This document shows positions 11,529-24,439 of a stretch of DNA of 64,000 nucleotides, piece by piece. Source of the stretch: Flaccisagitta enflata (lineage: Eukaryota; Chaetognatha; Sagittoidea; Aphragmophora); assembly GCA_965153355.1 (NCBI GenBank), contig OZ231127.1, positions 10,726,001-10,790,000 on the forward strand, in the 5' to 3' direction. The number at the start of each line of letters is the position of its first letter. Position 1 is the stretch's first letter. A program made the position numbers and the translations under genes. The notes beneath the pieces are model-generated. The model was not told the DNA's origin. It did no database searches and saw nothing but the letters and a program-made list of their open reading frames with translations.

Positions 11529-12139
11529 GACGCACTGAAATTAAAGAAAGAGGAATTTACCCAGATGACAAAGTTACCATTCACTTTACTATTTTTGCTC
11601 AGGTCAATGCTTGTGTTTATTCTTTTTTACTTAAATGTGTAAACTTACATGAGAAAACCGATCAGTCATTGTCAAATGACAAACATGCTAAGAGATTGAA
11701 GGAAATTTGATTCTGAGGAGACTAAAAAGTGAAAAAATTAGCGACAATCATATCAGTAACTGATTACTGAAAATTTTTAATTTGCATAAAAAATCCAATT
11801 ATCATTAAAATAAGAACATAGCGCCCTCAGTTTGGGTTTTAGGAATCGCGCTATGTTCTTGTTTTGTTGATATTTTGATTTTATATGCAAATTCAAAATT
11901 TTCAATGAGCCGTGGTATATTGACAAAAGAAGTTTTCTATTGTATTTCGCATATTTTTTCAGCTGTAAAATAAAGGATTGGGGTTTAAAACTGGCATATG
12001 CAAGTCAATTCCTGCAGAATATAGCCGTTGTCAGTTTAATGGAAAACATAAAAACAAAAATTGTCATTAAATTTCATTTTATAAAATTCATGACTTATCT
12101 AGCTCGGGTAGCAAATTCTATGGTAATTTTCAGTGCGTC
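11529..12139. mobile_element. MITE with GACGCACTG ends and GTAA duplication
   Basis: A 611-bp element. The left end GACGCACTGAAA (11529) is inverted at the right end TTTCAGTGCGTC (to 12139). GTAA flanks both sides (11525-11528 and 12140-12143). An inner palindrome, GAACATAGCGC / GCGCTATGTTC (about 11816-11861), lies between inverted TTTGCATA-containing blocks. Non-coding. Its right end touches the retroelement remnant. Confidence 0.75.
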
Positions 12140-12561
12140 GTAAGTGGAGGCGGACCATTCCATGACGGTTCTCTACGCGCTGAAAAAATGCTGTATGAAG
12201 ACAGGAGGGATGCCTTTGAGCACACCCGGACTAATGACTTTGAAACCATTTTCGAATTACTGCAGCTTTTGTACGCAAACGCCTTTAAACGAGCCTTGTT
12301 GTGGGATGTAATGAAATGCCTTGCGGAAATTTCAACCGAGAAAAGGGAAACAGAATAATTATGGGACAAATCCGCGACTAATGCAGAATATTTCTGTTCC
12401 TTAAATTCATGACTCCGTGAAATGTTACTGTCCCAAGGACATGTCAGCTCAAAAATGATAATCATCGACGTCGAATCATTCACAAGGACTAAATCAGGCT
12501 TAAGCGCAGTAGTTAAAACATGAGCGGTAAAGCCAAAGTCATGTTCTATCACAGCCCCCAA
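12140..12561 (-). pseudogene. Non-LTR retrotransposon C-terminal fragment
   Basis: A minus-strand frame of about 140 codons with genuine protein-like composition. It begins after an in-frame stop about five codons upstream and has no ATG at its start, so it is a truncated piece. Around residues 21-60 it reads KPDLVLVND, then FELTCPWDSNI, then HEFKEQKYSALV, giving a PD...E...K spacing. I recognise this as the conserved block found near the C-terminus of many invertebrate retroelement polyproteins, resembling the PD-(D/E)XK restriction-like endonuclease of R2-type elements. Assignment to a clade is inference. No reverse transcriptase domain is present. The reading frame now ends in a TGA contributed by the adjoining MITE. 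Without the MITE the frame would hit a stop three codons later, so the MITE sits at the natural 3' end. Confidence 0.55.
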
Positions 12562-12717
12562 CGCACATAGGTCTCAAATAAAGGAAAATGGACTCGGTTC
12601 CTGCACTTGATTTAATGATCCACAATCCAAATGTTTTGTTCCATTTGAATGATTCCATTCGAAAATTTTGTATCGCCTTAGTTCAGTCTAATAAGTAATA
12701 TGTGACTTGCCTTAGCC

Positions 12718-12800
12718 CACAGATGCCCCGGTGAAAAGACTTCGTCACTGCTCCAGCCCACCCGCACGCAGTTGGGTTAACCGTACCCCGGCTTCGTTTC
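12718..12800 (-). mobile_element. Family A head fragment
   Basis: GCCCACCCGCACGCAGTTGGG and GTACCCCGGCTTCGTTTCC correspond to the reversed family A head. Array and tail are absent. Confidence 0.5.
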
Positions 12801-12952
12801 CATAAGCCTTCAGAAAATGGTTGTTGGCCTACAACATTCAGAAAAATGGTTGAAATCCGGAAAAATGGTTGGATTCACAAACTTCATATATCCGATATAT
12901 CGACAAAACGGGAAAAAGCCAACAATCACCCGCGGGATGGCCGCTGTAATGG

Positions 12953-14560
<1,608 letters not shown>

Positions 14561-14611
14561 TCACAAGCACGCGTCTGGTGCCTCGTCGCTCAAAAACACT
14601 TGTTTTGCAAC

Positions 14612-14827
14612 ATGGCGAAAAAATGTTTTAAATGGTTGCGTGTCATCGGAAAAAAAATGGACGAGAAGGATGACAAGGAGGAGGAGGATTTGGAGGAGGA
14701 GGAGGAGGAGGAGGAAGAGGAGGTAGAGAAGGCAGCACCCAGCCGTGAGCCGCCTTCCAGAGAAAACCGCGCAAAATCGGTCGCAGCCTCTCAATATTAC
14801 TATGATATTATGTCCTCACCAATTTAG
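14612..14827 (+). CDS. Candidate small charged peptide (weak)
   Basis: A 71-codon ATG frame in a reasonable start context (CAACATGGCG). It starts with a basic and aromatic stretch (MAKKCFKWLRVIGKKMDEK), continues as a Glu-rich run encoded by a GGA/GAG repeat, and ends with a polar tail (about residues 44-71). No domain is recognised. Like the frame at 4113 it couples a plausible N-terminus to an acidic low-complexity tract. A chance frame through a GGA array is equally possible. Confidence 0.18.
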   Translation: MAKKCFKWLRVIGKKMDEKDDKEEEDLEEEEEEEEEEVEKAAPSREPPSRENRAKSVAASQYYYDIMSSPI

Positions 14828-15000
14828 CCGCAGCCTCACATCTCAGACAGTGGCCTCAACTACTCAGCCTTAGCCTCACTATCTGGACAAAGATACCTCA
14901 ACTACTCAGCCTCAGCCTCACTACTCAGACTAAGTGGCCTCAACTACTCAGCCTCAGCCTCACTACTCAAACAAAGTGGCCTCAGCTACTCAACATAGAC
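14828..15000. repeat. Minisatellite, about 45-bp unit
   Basis: Imperfect tandem units containing CTCAACTACTCAGCCTCAGC and CTCACTACTCAGAC, about four copies. Confidence 0.85.
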
Positions 15001-15229
15001 AAGTCCGTTCAAAAAGGTATCTGAAATGATGCTTTAAAGGCCACTATCAAAATAGGGTGAACGGATAAATGGACGGGTCACGGATGAACACAGATATAGA
15101 CTGATGGATGAACAAATGAACACATTGGGACAGACGCATTGGCACATTGATATTTGCACCTGCTTTGGTATAGACGATTGTACCACTTCGATACACCCAT
15201 CTATTAATTCTTAAGACAGATAAACAAAA

Positions 15230-16080
15230 TAATTTTAGCTATTATCAAGAAAGAACTTTTGAAAGATTTTCAAAAAATCTTTCATTCTAGACCAATCCCA
15301 GGTCTGTATCTCAAACGGTTTAGGAGCTAGAGCTCTGCAAATAGAAGCACTATTTTGCTAAAATGTATTTTTTTCATAGGGATTGCGAAAATCCAATAGG
15401 CATTAGGTAACGTTTTCACTTAAACTGATGCCATTTCTAAACAAAAAAAAAGATAGCAATAATAGATTGGCGCCAAATGAAAGTACAGTGGCACCTCGGT
15501 TTAAGGGATTTCTAGGGACTGATTATTTTTGTCTCTTAAATCCGAAATCCCTTGAATTGAATTCATTGTTTTATTAGGGATTTTTTGATAGTTACTTAGA
15601 ATTACCAAATTCATAGTGTAACCACATGCTTTTTCTTTCAGTATGTTCATCAATGATGATTAATTTAGTTCATAGCAGGATATTCATGTTACAGGAAATA
15701 TTTTATCATTTTCTAATGAATTTTTTCTTAAGAATTGTCTAAAAATCTCAATCTTTTTTTTCAAAATCCATCTAATTTACCTAAAATTTCCCCTGATATA
15801 AGGGATATTTTCAAAAACTTTTCTCTTAAATCCGAATATCCTTTAAATAGAGGTTCCTTAAATAGAGGTTTTTTAACATTGGAAAAGTCTGAAAAAATTC
15901 GGGATCAGACAATGTTGTCTCTTAAATGCGGATATCCCTTAAGTAGAGGTGCCACTAAGGTGGGATTCCACTGTACTTTCAAAGGGCTTTAAAATGATCT
16001 GATATTTTCTATAGTTTTTTGAAGATTTATTGGCTAAGCTAACCATTTTAACTGCGTCTTTTTTTTATCCGCGTGGTAGA
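15230..16080. mobile_element. Family E element, split by a TA-flanked MITE
   Basis: Shared family E blocks: ATGCCATTTCTAAAC, AGATTGGCGCCAAATGAAAG and, near the right end, CTGCGTCTTTTTTTTATCCG plus CGTGGTAGAA. Other copies are at 31146-31698 and 31860-32660. The MITE at 15487-15973 lies between GCCAAATGAAAG and CTTTCAAAGGG. Confidence 0.6.
15487..15973. mobile_element. TA-flanked MITE, pogo/Tc1-like ends
   Basis: The ends CAGTGGCACCTCGGTTTAAG and ...GGGATTCCACTG are each flanked by TA (15485-15486, 15974-15975). The sub-terminal motif GAGGTGCCACT near the right end matches the left end, and CTTAAATnCGGATATCCCTTAA-type blocks recur inside. TA duplication and CAGTGG ends are typical of Tc1/mariner/pogo elements. 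No transposase is encoded. Confidence 0.7.
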
Positions 16081-16139
16081 ATGCAGAGTCACACAGACCG
16101 ATTAAAGGCCTGGTGTATTTTGAAGAAATGGTATGTCAA

Positions 16140-16385
16140 GTGAGACAGGGAGCAACAGACAGATAGAACAGGCAGATGGACAGTGGGACAGTAAGATGAA
16201 CTATGGAACAGGTAGATGGTAGGAGTCCTACCGTAGGACAGATAGATGAACAGATAGAAAAGGACGGTATGGCAGACAGATGAACCGTGGAACATCAACA
16301 TGGACAGGGGACAGACAAAAAGAACAGAGAGGTTAACCGTGGAACAGACAAATGAACGGAAGGACAGACAAACGTACAGACAAAC
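16140..16385. repeat. Degenerate CAGA/GATGAACAG array
   Basis: Loose tandem units such as GGACAGATAGATGAACAG. No element ends are found. Confidence 0.65.
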
Positions 16386-16494
16386 GTGATGCGTTTATCG
16401 ATTGGTAAAGTGTGGCGGCCGTCAGTTAAAAGCTTCGAGTTGCCGCAATTTCTAAGTGCTAAAATGACGTCGATCTAGTGTGACGACTTCGTCA

Positions 16495-17000
16495 TGTCAA
16501 CGCTGACAGGTCACAACTAGTGGCGTGAAAGAAGTGGTATGGTACCACTGGTATGCTTATTGTTGTATGTTCCTTGGCTTCTTAACGCTGATAGGTCACA
16601 ACCAGTGGCATGACAAAAGTGGTAGGGTACCACTGGTATGCTTATTGTGGTATGTCTCTTAGCTTGCTAACTCTGACAGGTCACAACTTGTGGCGTGACA
16701 GAAGTGGAAAGGTACCACTGGTATGCTTATTGTGGTATGTTTCTCGACTTGGTAACTCTGACAGGTCACAACTAGTGACGTGACATAAGTGGTGTGGTAC
16801 CAATGGTATGCTAACGCTGACCGGTCACAATTTGTGGCGTGATATAAGTGATATGGTGCAACTGGTATGCTTATTGTTGTAAGTCTCTCGGCTTGTTAAC
16901 GCGGACTGGTCATAACTAGTGGCATGACAAAAATGGTGTCGTAAAACTGGCATGCTCAATGGTATGCTTCTCAGCTTGTCAACCATGACATGTCTCCACT
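16495..17000. repeat. 85-bp minisatellite, about 6-7 units
   Basis: The block CTGACAGGTCACAAC recurs at 16503, 16588 (as CTGATAGG), 16673 and 16758, an exact 85-bp period. Further copies follow near 16817, 16902 and 16985, one after a deletion. Each unit contains GGTACCACTGGTATGCTTAT. Confidence 0.92.
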
Positions 17001-17244
17001 AGCATGACAGGAGTGGTATGTTACCGTATGTTACCACTAACTAACCATTGGGATAGTATTAGGAGCAATTCAGGACATCAGCTGGATTATGGGATAAGGC
17101 AAACGTTAAATGGAGGGGGCGATCAATGTAGAAAATACAACCTTCCCTTTTTTCACAATTTTTGCACAGTCAGAGAGTTCTTGATATGATAGCTCGGTCA
17201 TTTTGACGGGAATTGACTGTCACAGTTATTCAGCATTTTACTGT

Positions 17245-17275
17245 TGACAATGACAATGACAATGATCAGAATGAT

Positions 17276-17358
<83 letters not shown>

Positions 17359-17400
17359 TGGCGACAACGCAAATGACGGCTTAGACGACTACGGCGATGA
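17245..17400. repeat. (GATGACGAC)n array
   Basis: Nine-base periodic GAC/GAT repeat encoding poly-Asp in one frame. No flanking coding signal. Confidence 0.95.
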
Positions 17401-17571
17401 CGATTTCTAAGACAATGACAAGGATGACGCTAAAAATGCGGTAACTAAGCAACACTAAGAACTCTTCTTGACAAAGAGAAAAGTGATGAAGAGGCGCATG
17501 GAAGAAGAATTCCTCGAATCCAAGATAGTCAAAAAACTGGACGAGAGAAAGAAAGATAAAACAAGAGTAAG

Positions 17572-17746
<175 letters not shown>

Positions 17747-18130
17747 ACACAGAAAGACAGCTAAGCATACAGTCACTCGATAAATGAAATGACATACAGG
17801 GACAAAAAACGGTGTATGGGCGCGACATCGGGGATACACACATTCACAAACAGATAGATGGACAGACTTGAAAAACAGATAGCTAGACATGGGAGACAGA
17901 CAAAAATACAGACAAGAACGCATGCATATGGCCAGACAGACAGACAGACAGACTTACACAGACAGACAGAAAGCGATGAAGAGGTGCATTGAAGAGAAAT
18001 CCAGTCCAAGGGCAGACCTCTTGATTATGATTTTCTTCCGGGCAGCAGAATTTGTACTCAAAGATCTTATGACATACCCTCTTGACTAACATAAAACAAA
18101 AAGTTACCATAAACGGGATTTCAGCTTTCA

Positions 18131-18277
18131 ACAAGGCCAGATACACGGCAAAACAGTCGCGGACGGTTGGGTAGGGGCAGTTATGCGGAAACCGCACCCA
18201 ATTCAACATAATTTGGGATGGACAGACGGACGGACCGACACGGCAAGTTCTAGAGTTGTGTGTCCGTGACTAAAAAC
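18131..18277 (+). mobile_element. Family A element (GGAC type)
   Basis: The head is ACAAGGCCAGATACACGGC then AGTCGCGGACGGTTGGGTAG. A short GGAC array follows, then the tail AGTTGTGTGTCCGTGACT with AAAAA. Confidence 0.8.
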
Positions 18278-18340
18278 ATTCAAATTCATCCTTAATTTTC
18301 CTAAAATGGGTTTGATGGTACTTGGATTGTTGATACATTT

Positions 18341-18415
18341 TAGTTGCATGCACACGACTCTACATGTTGCTCTGTCAGTCCGTCCATCTGTTACTTTATC
18401 CATCCGTCACATTAT
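18341..18415 (-). mobile_element. Family A tail fragment
   Basis: TTGCATGCACACGACTCTAC followed by a GTCC/ATCC array, read on the minus strand. The head is missing. Confidence 0.5.
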
Positions 18416-18488
18416 TAAATGTTTGAGTTTTTTGGGTGTTTCAAGGTAAAACAGGTTGTTTCTAAAGTAAAATTTAAATCTCTTGGTC

Positions 18489-18600
18489 ACTTACTTGGGA
18501 GGGAGAAAGGAATAAAGGAAGGAAGGAAGGAAGGAATGGCAGGAAGGGATAGAGGAAGGAAGGAATGAAATGAGGTAGGGGGTAAGGAAAGAAGGGAGGA
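18489..18600. repeat. GGAA-rich purine tract
   Basis: Purine-rich with GGAA units. A T/C-rich tract of opposite bias follows at 18700-18960. Confidence 0.85.
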
Positions 18601-18699
18601 TCATGTATGTATGTGGTTGCGTGAGTAATTTGAAACAGAGCAGGTGACTGTTGGCCTGTGGAGCATATTTTTTTCAAAATACGATATTGAAAATTTCCA

Positions 18700-18960
18700 T
18701 TTCATGATTCTAAAAAAACAAATGCCCTCTCTTTCATTTTCTTTTTGTAATCATTTTCCAACTCTTCTTTTTCTCTCAATTTGATTTTTTTTCATTTTTT
18801 TTCATTTTTTTTCTTTTTTTCTTTTTCTTTTTCCTTTTCCTTTCTTTTTTTTTCTCTATTTCTTTTTTCTCTTCCTTATTTTCTTTTTTTTCCCTTTTCC
18901 TTCTTCCTTCTTTTCCTTTTCTCCTTTTCCTTCCCAAACCTTCCGACATGCCCCCTTCCC
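18700..18960. repeat. T/C-rich TTTC/TTCC tract
   Basis: Almost pure pyrimidine plus strand. The Phe/Ser-rich frames are artefacts. Confidence 0.88.
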
Positions 18961-19071
18961 TTCCGAGCGTCTGTCCAAGCGAGATGTGATATTCAAGGAC
19001 CAATTATTATGGAGCGAGCATAAGGAAGAATAGGAAATAAATAGACAGAAGAAGATAAAAGTTGCAAACGC

Positions 19072-19789
<718 letters not shown>

Positions 19790-20043
19790 TGAGGTTTACA
19801 CGCGGGACTTTACAAACAACTCCGTCTGTCTGTCTTTTGTCGATCTGTTTGTCCGTCTATTTATACAGTGCGATGCATAGAAAAAGATACAAGCGTAAGT
19901 TTATGTTTTAATGACTTAAAGTTTATTTTTTTAGGTTTCTCTTGAGAGCATTTGAAAAAGTTTCAAAAAATGAAGAAATTGCCACCTAGCTCAAAGAGTT
20001 TGATCTATTTGTTTGAATTATATGGTAAAACAGGGATAAGGTA

Positions 20044-20482
20044 CAGTACCATAGGAGCAATGAGAATCTCAGATGGAGGGTCATTTCCTGCTTCACTATT
20101 CTAATGAAGTAGCTTCAATTATGGTTTTTCTGGAAGCTGATGAGCAAGAGCTTTGAGTGAATATAGTTTTATTCCTCTAGCTCTAACTGTTGACCAAAAA
20201 GAAAAAAAGTGCAGCACTACTCGGGATTTGAACCTGTGACACTGAAGAGAGAGAAATTAACTTTCTCAAGTTCATCACTCTATCAACAGAGCTATCGCGC
20301 CACATGCAATATACAGATATCAATTGGCGGTTTTCTTATGAATCACTTGGTTTGTAATTTTGTGTTCACTCAATACCTTGTACCATCAGCTTTCAGAAAA
20401 ACCAAAGCTTTAGGTTCTTCCTTTAAACAGTGAGAATATAGAGAGCCCTCTTTCTACTGCTCTTATTGCTCCCATCGTACTG
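20044..20482. mobile_element. Nested TA-flanked element carrying a tRNA-like region
   Basis: The ends CAGTACCATAGGAGCAATGA and its inverted partner (TTATTGCTCCCATCGTACTG) are flanked by TA (20042-20043, 20483-20484). At 439 bp it is nested in the 19866-20907 element. Confidence 0.7.
20209..20303 (-). tRNA. tRNA-like sequence, degenerate (pseudo-tRNA or SINE-type head)
   Basis: Read on the minus strand it has an A-box-like TAGCTCTGTTGATAGAGT, a near-perfect B box GGTTCAAATCC, a possible AACTT/AAGTT hairpin between, and a TTTTTTT terminator directly after the last GCAC. The acceptor and T stems pair imperfectly, and the anticodon loop cannot be set to 7 bases with a clean stem. A functional tRNA is therefore doubtful. 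Confidence 0.4.
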
Positions 20483-20910
20483 TACCACAAACAGCAATGA
20501 AAATTATGACTTTTTTTGCTGTTCTTAAAAAAGGACTGTTTTTACTTAAATCAACATAACTCATAAACGAATTGAGCTACAGATGCCAGATACGTCTCAA
20601 ATTGAAGATTTTTTGAGGGGCTTTCCAAACGTCATAGATTTTTCTTAGTTCAAACTCAGTTCCAAGAATCTAGATATGATTAAAGACAATTTTAATAGTC
20701 TTTTGAAGATCTTACTTAGATCTTTTCAATCTTTAAATCTTCAAGTTGTGATAAAATGTAGACAAATTGATCTAAATGTCTGAGATTGGTGGCAATTACT
20801 CCGTTTTTTCAAACTTTAGATTCCTCATGGAAAAAAGTTTGATTATTGAACTTTGAGCACAGAAATCTGGAATGAAAGATTTGTATCTTTTTTATTGCAT
20901 CGCACTGTAA

Positions 20911-21034
20911 ATCCATCTATCCATCTGTCCATACTGCCCTTGCCTAAAATTTCGATAAGCTTATATTGTCATTACCCCTGCCCACCCGCACGCGACATCG
21001 CTGGCTTGGTATCGGGCCTGGTCTCAATGCAAAT
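20911..21034 (-). mobile_element. Family A element, tail missing
   Basis: Starts with an ATCCATCT/GTCC array and ends with the reversed head CCCTGCCCACCCGCACGCGA, then GGTATCGGGCCTGG. No tail hairpin is found. Confidence 0.5.
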
Positions 21035-21050
21035 CACGATGCATTTGTAA

Positions 21051-21752
21051 TAGTCGCAAAAGCGTTAGATGGTCAGCGGTACCCGTTGCCCCTATGTGAG
21101 TGTATGTGGGTGTGAGGTGGTTAGTGGGGCAGCGGCCCCGAAGGGGCCGATGACCTATGCTGGTTTTATTTGAGTCCCAAGACTGTGATTTGAGCCTGGA
21201 GGCTTGGTTTTAAGCCTCAAGGCTGGGATTTGAGCTTCCAGGCAGAGATTTGAACTTCATGGCTGGGATTTGAGCTTTGAGGCTGGGATTTGAGCCACGA
21301 GACTAGGATGTGGGCCTCAAGACTAGGATTTGGGCCTTGAGACTAGGATTTGAGCCTTGAGGCTGGGATTAGAGCTTCAAGGCTGGGATTTGAGCTTCAA
21401 GGCTTCGATTTGAGCTTCAAGGCTGGGATTTGAGTTTCGAGCCCGGGATATGAGTTTCGAGCCCGGGATTTGAGCTTTGAGGCTGGGATTTGAGCTTTGA
21501 GGCAGGGATTTGAGCTTTGAGGCAGGGATTTGAGCCTTGAGGCTAAGATTTGATCCTCTAGGCTGGGATTTGAGCCTTGAGGCAGGGATTTGAGCCTCGA
21601 GGCTAGGATTTGAGCCTCGAGGCTAGGATTTGTGCCTCGAGGCCGGGATTTGAGCCTTGAGGCGGGGGGGGGGGGTACGGAGAAGAAGGAGGAGAAATTT
21701 CTCCTGTGTGAAAGCATAGGTCATCGGCCCCTTCGGGGCCGCTGCCCAAAAA
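21051..21752 (+). mobile_element. Family B array-bearing foldback element 1
   Basis: The terminal block is AGTCGCAAAAGCGTTA plus GGTCAGCGGTACCCG. The left arm GGGGCAGCGGCCCCGAAGGG reads on to GATGACCTATG. A minisatellite of about 24 units of 20 bp (GGCTGGGATTTGAGCTTCAA type, 21170-21663) follows. The right arm is CATAGGTCATCGGCCCC to CCGCTGCCC, then AAAAA. The arms are inverted copies, each with an internal CGGCCCC/GGGGCCG hairpin. Confidence 0.85.
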
Positions 21753-21904
21753 CCATACACTGGAGCTGCCAATGGTGAAAATTTGACCGTCGAAATAACA
21801 TCTCATTGATGGTAGCATACGTGCGCGGCGCTACTTTGGGCATAAATGCATACATACATCATAAATTGTTGGAGTATTTTTGGTCGAGTATCGGCGATTC
21901 TTTG

Positions 21905-21975
21905 GACCTCTGGCGACCTCCTCCTCTTTATCCTCCTCCTCTTCCTCCTCCTCCTCCTCCTCCTCCTCCTCCTCG
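21905..21975. repeat. (CTC)n trinucleotide tract
   Basis: CCTCCT repeats of about 70 bp. Confidence 0.93.
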
Positions 21976-22100
21976 TTCTTTGACCTCTTCGGACCGCCGA
22001 CAACCATTATTGGCTCAGCAACGAAACCCAAACGCCTTTTTTGTCATGTTCTGCGCACGCAGGAAAAAAAGAAGAAACGTCACTGTGGTGCATAGTGTGG

Positions 22101-22208
<108 letters not shown>

Positions 22209-22269
22209 AGCGGAAAGACAGATAGACAGACAGACTGGGAGACAACACTGGAAGTCAGACTGGAAGACA

Positions 22270-22930
22270 ATCAGAGAAAAATAAACAGTTTACGATAGTA
22301 TCGACCTGAACAAAAGATGTGCGTGAACGATGAGAGGGGAGGGTTGAAACATACAATTGTCACCATCGATCAACCCAATGGACCTGGTCATCTCACAAAT
22401 TGATGCTTAAACGTTTCCCCCCCTTGAGTATAACCCCTGTGCAACTTACACGAATTGTCCGTCTCACTCTTGGGGGCGTCCTGGATAGGACAGATTTTAC
22501 CCCTGCCGTAGCCTAACGGGACTCCCTCTGTTTCAGATGGTGCTCTTTTTTATCAGCCCAAAAAGGTAACTATACTAAGACGTTTTCTTCTCCAATCAAT
22601 TCCTCGTAAGTATATCATGTGCATATCTATATCTATACTTGTTCCATTTTAGTTCCTTAACTGAGTCATAAAGACACAGAAAAATAATAGAAAAGCTGCG
22701 CACAACACCTATTCATGCTTCTTTCTTGACAGATCTTCAGTAGTTATATGATTACCATCGCTAAGCAAAAGGAAATTGTAATCAAGCAGATTGCGCAGAG
22801 TTGCTATTCTTGGGAGTAGTAGTCTGTTATAGAAACCCAGAATGAAAGAATGAAGAATGCAGAATGAATCGCTTTTATTGAGAAAACGTCCGATCACGAC
22901 CATATTTCTGGCTTGCGTATGAAGCGCCTT
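22270..22930. other. Unique sequence, no supported gene
   Basis: No repeat family or coding signature recognised. Confidence 0.5.
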
Positions 22931-23032
22931 GCCTTTACTTATTGTGCAGCTTTTTTCAATTTTGACTGTGACTTATCTTCAACTGATGCCCTTCCATCTC
23001 AGTGGATACATATATCGCATAAGCAAACTTTC

Positions 23033-23132
<100 letters not shown>

Positions 23133-23405
23133 CATTTCCACTACATCTTTCTCTATCATGTTGCTTTTCTCCTTCACTTTCTCGATGGAATTTCTTTTCA
23201 ATACTTGGCTTCTTTCTTCTTTTTCTTCTTTTTTGTCGCCATTTTTTCCGGTCGTCTCTCCGGTTGTCCTTCCGGTATCGTCACGCCACAGCGAAAATTG
23301 TGAGTTTTTTATCATAGTATTAACTACACTGTAGGTTACTAACCATTAACCAGTAACCTGCAATTTTCATATCTTTAGTCAATGATATTCTATAGTTTAT
23401 GGGTT

Positions 23406-23639
23406 TTTAGTCGCGTGCACGCGACTCTGTGACCCGCTCTGTCCGTCTGTTGGTCCGTCTGTGGGTCCATTGGTCACGTTTAGCTTTTTTTTGTTGTTTT
23501 ACATCATTTTAAGTCATTTTGAGTTATTTCAAGACATTCTACAGTAAGTCTTTGGGTCTTTTAGTCATTTAGTCTTTTATTCTTTTGGTCTTATGGTCTT
23601 AACAACTGCACGCGACTATAAGGTGTTGGCCTTGTTTCA
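23406..23639 (-). mobile_element. Family A element (GTGC type)
   Basis: On the plus strand it opens TTTAGTCGCGTGCACGCGAC (tail hairpin), then a GTCCGTCTGT array, and closes GCACGCGACTATAAGG then TTGGCCTTGTTTC (head). Head and tail both carry the GTGC form. Confidence 0.8.
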
Positions 23640-23772
23640 CCATATTCCAGTCTCATATTAGAAGTGTGAGTTCTGATGGAAATTTCATACTATCCCCAAT
23701 ATTGTATTGTTATACTCTTAAAATCTTAAAATGTAACACATTTTTGCATTCGCTGTCGTGTGATTCTCCCAC

Positions 23773-23881
23773 CCTTCCACCATATCGCTTCTCGGCTACT
23801 GTGTGCGGCGAATTGTCGGTGAATTGTCGGCGAATTGTCGGCGAATTGTCGGCGAATTGTCGTCGCCTTTCCACCATATCT
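23773..23881. repeat. 11-bp minisatellite between 12-bp direct repeats
   Basis: Five units of GCGAATTGTCG (23808-23862) lie between two copies of TTCCACCATATC (ends about 23787 and 23881). Confidence 0.85.
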
Positions 23882-23954
23882 ATCTATCGCCCATGTATGA
23901 ATTTTTTTTCCTCGATACTGCCTCCATTCACTCAAAAGGAAGACGACAGGCGAC

Positions 23955-24295
<341 letters not shown>

Positions 24296-24439
24296 GAGAG
24301 AAAGAAAAAGAAAGACAGAGTGACACGATGACGTGGTTGTTGCTCAAGAAACGGGATGGGTTACAGAAAAAATGGCGGCGCCCTGCAAATCGTATTTAAG
24401 GGAATTTCCGACTTTATCTTAATCCATCGTTGACCCCCT

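Larger units (their letters stand above)
19866..20907. mobile_element. TA-flanked element with CAGTGCGATGCA ends
   Basis: The left end CAGTGCGATGCATAGAAAAA (19866) is inverted at the right end (TTTTTTATTGCATCGCACTG, to 20907), and TA flanks both. The ends resemble those at 41479-42090 (CAGTGCGGCGCA). Interior blocks such as AAACGAATTGAGCTAC are shared with family E. A second TA-flanked element (20044-20482) is nested inside. Confidence 0.75.
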
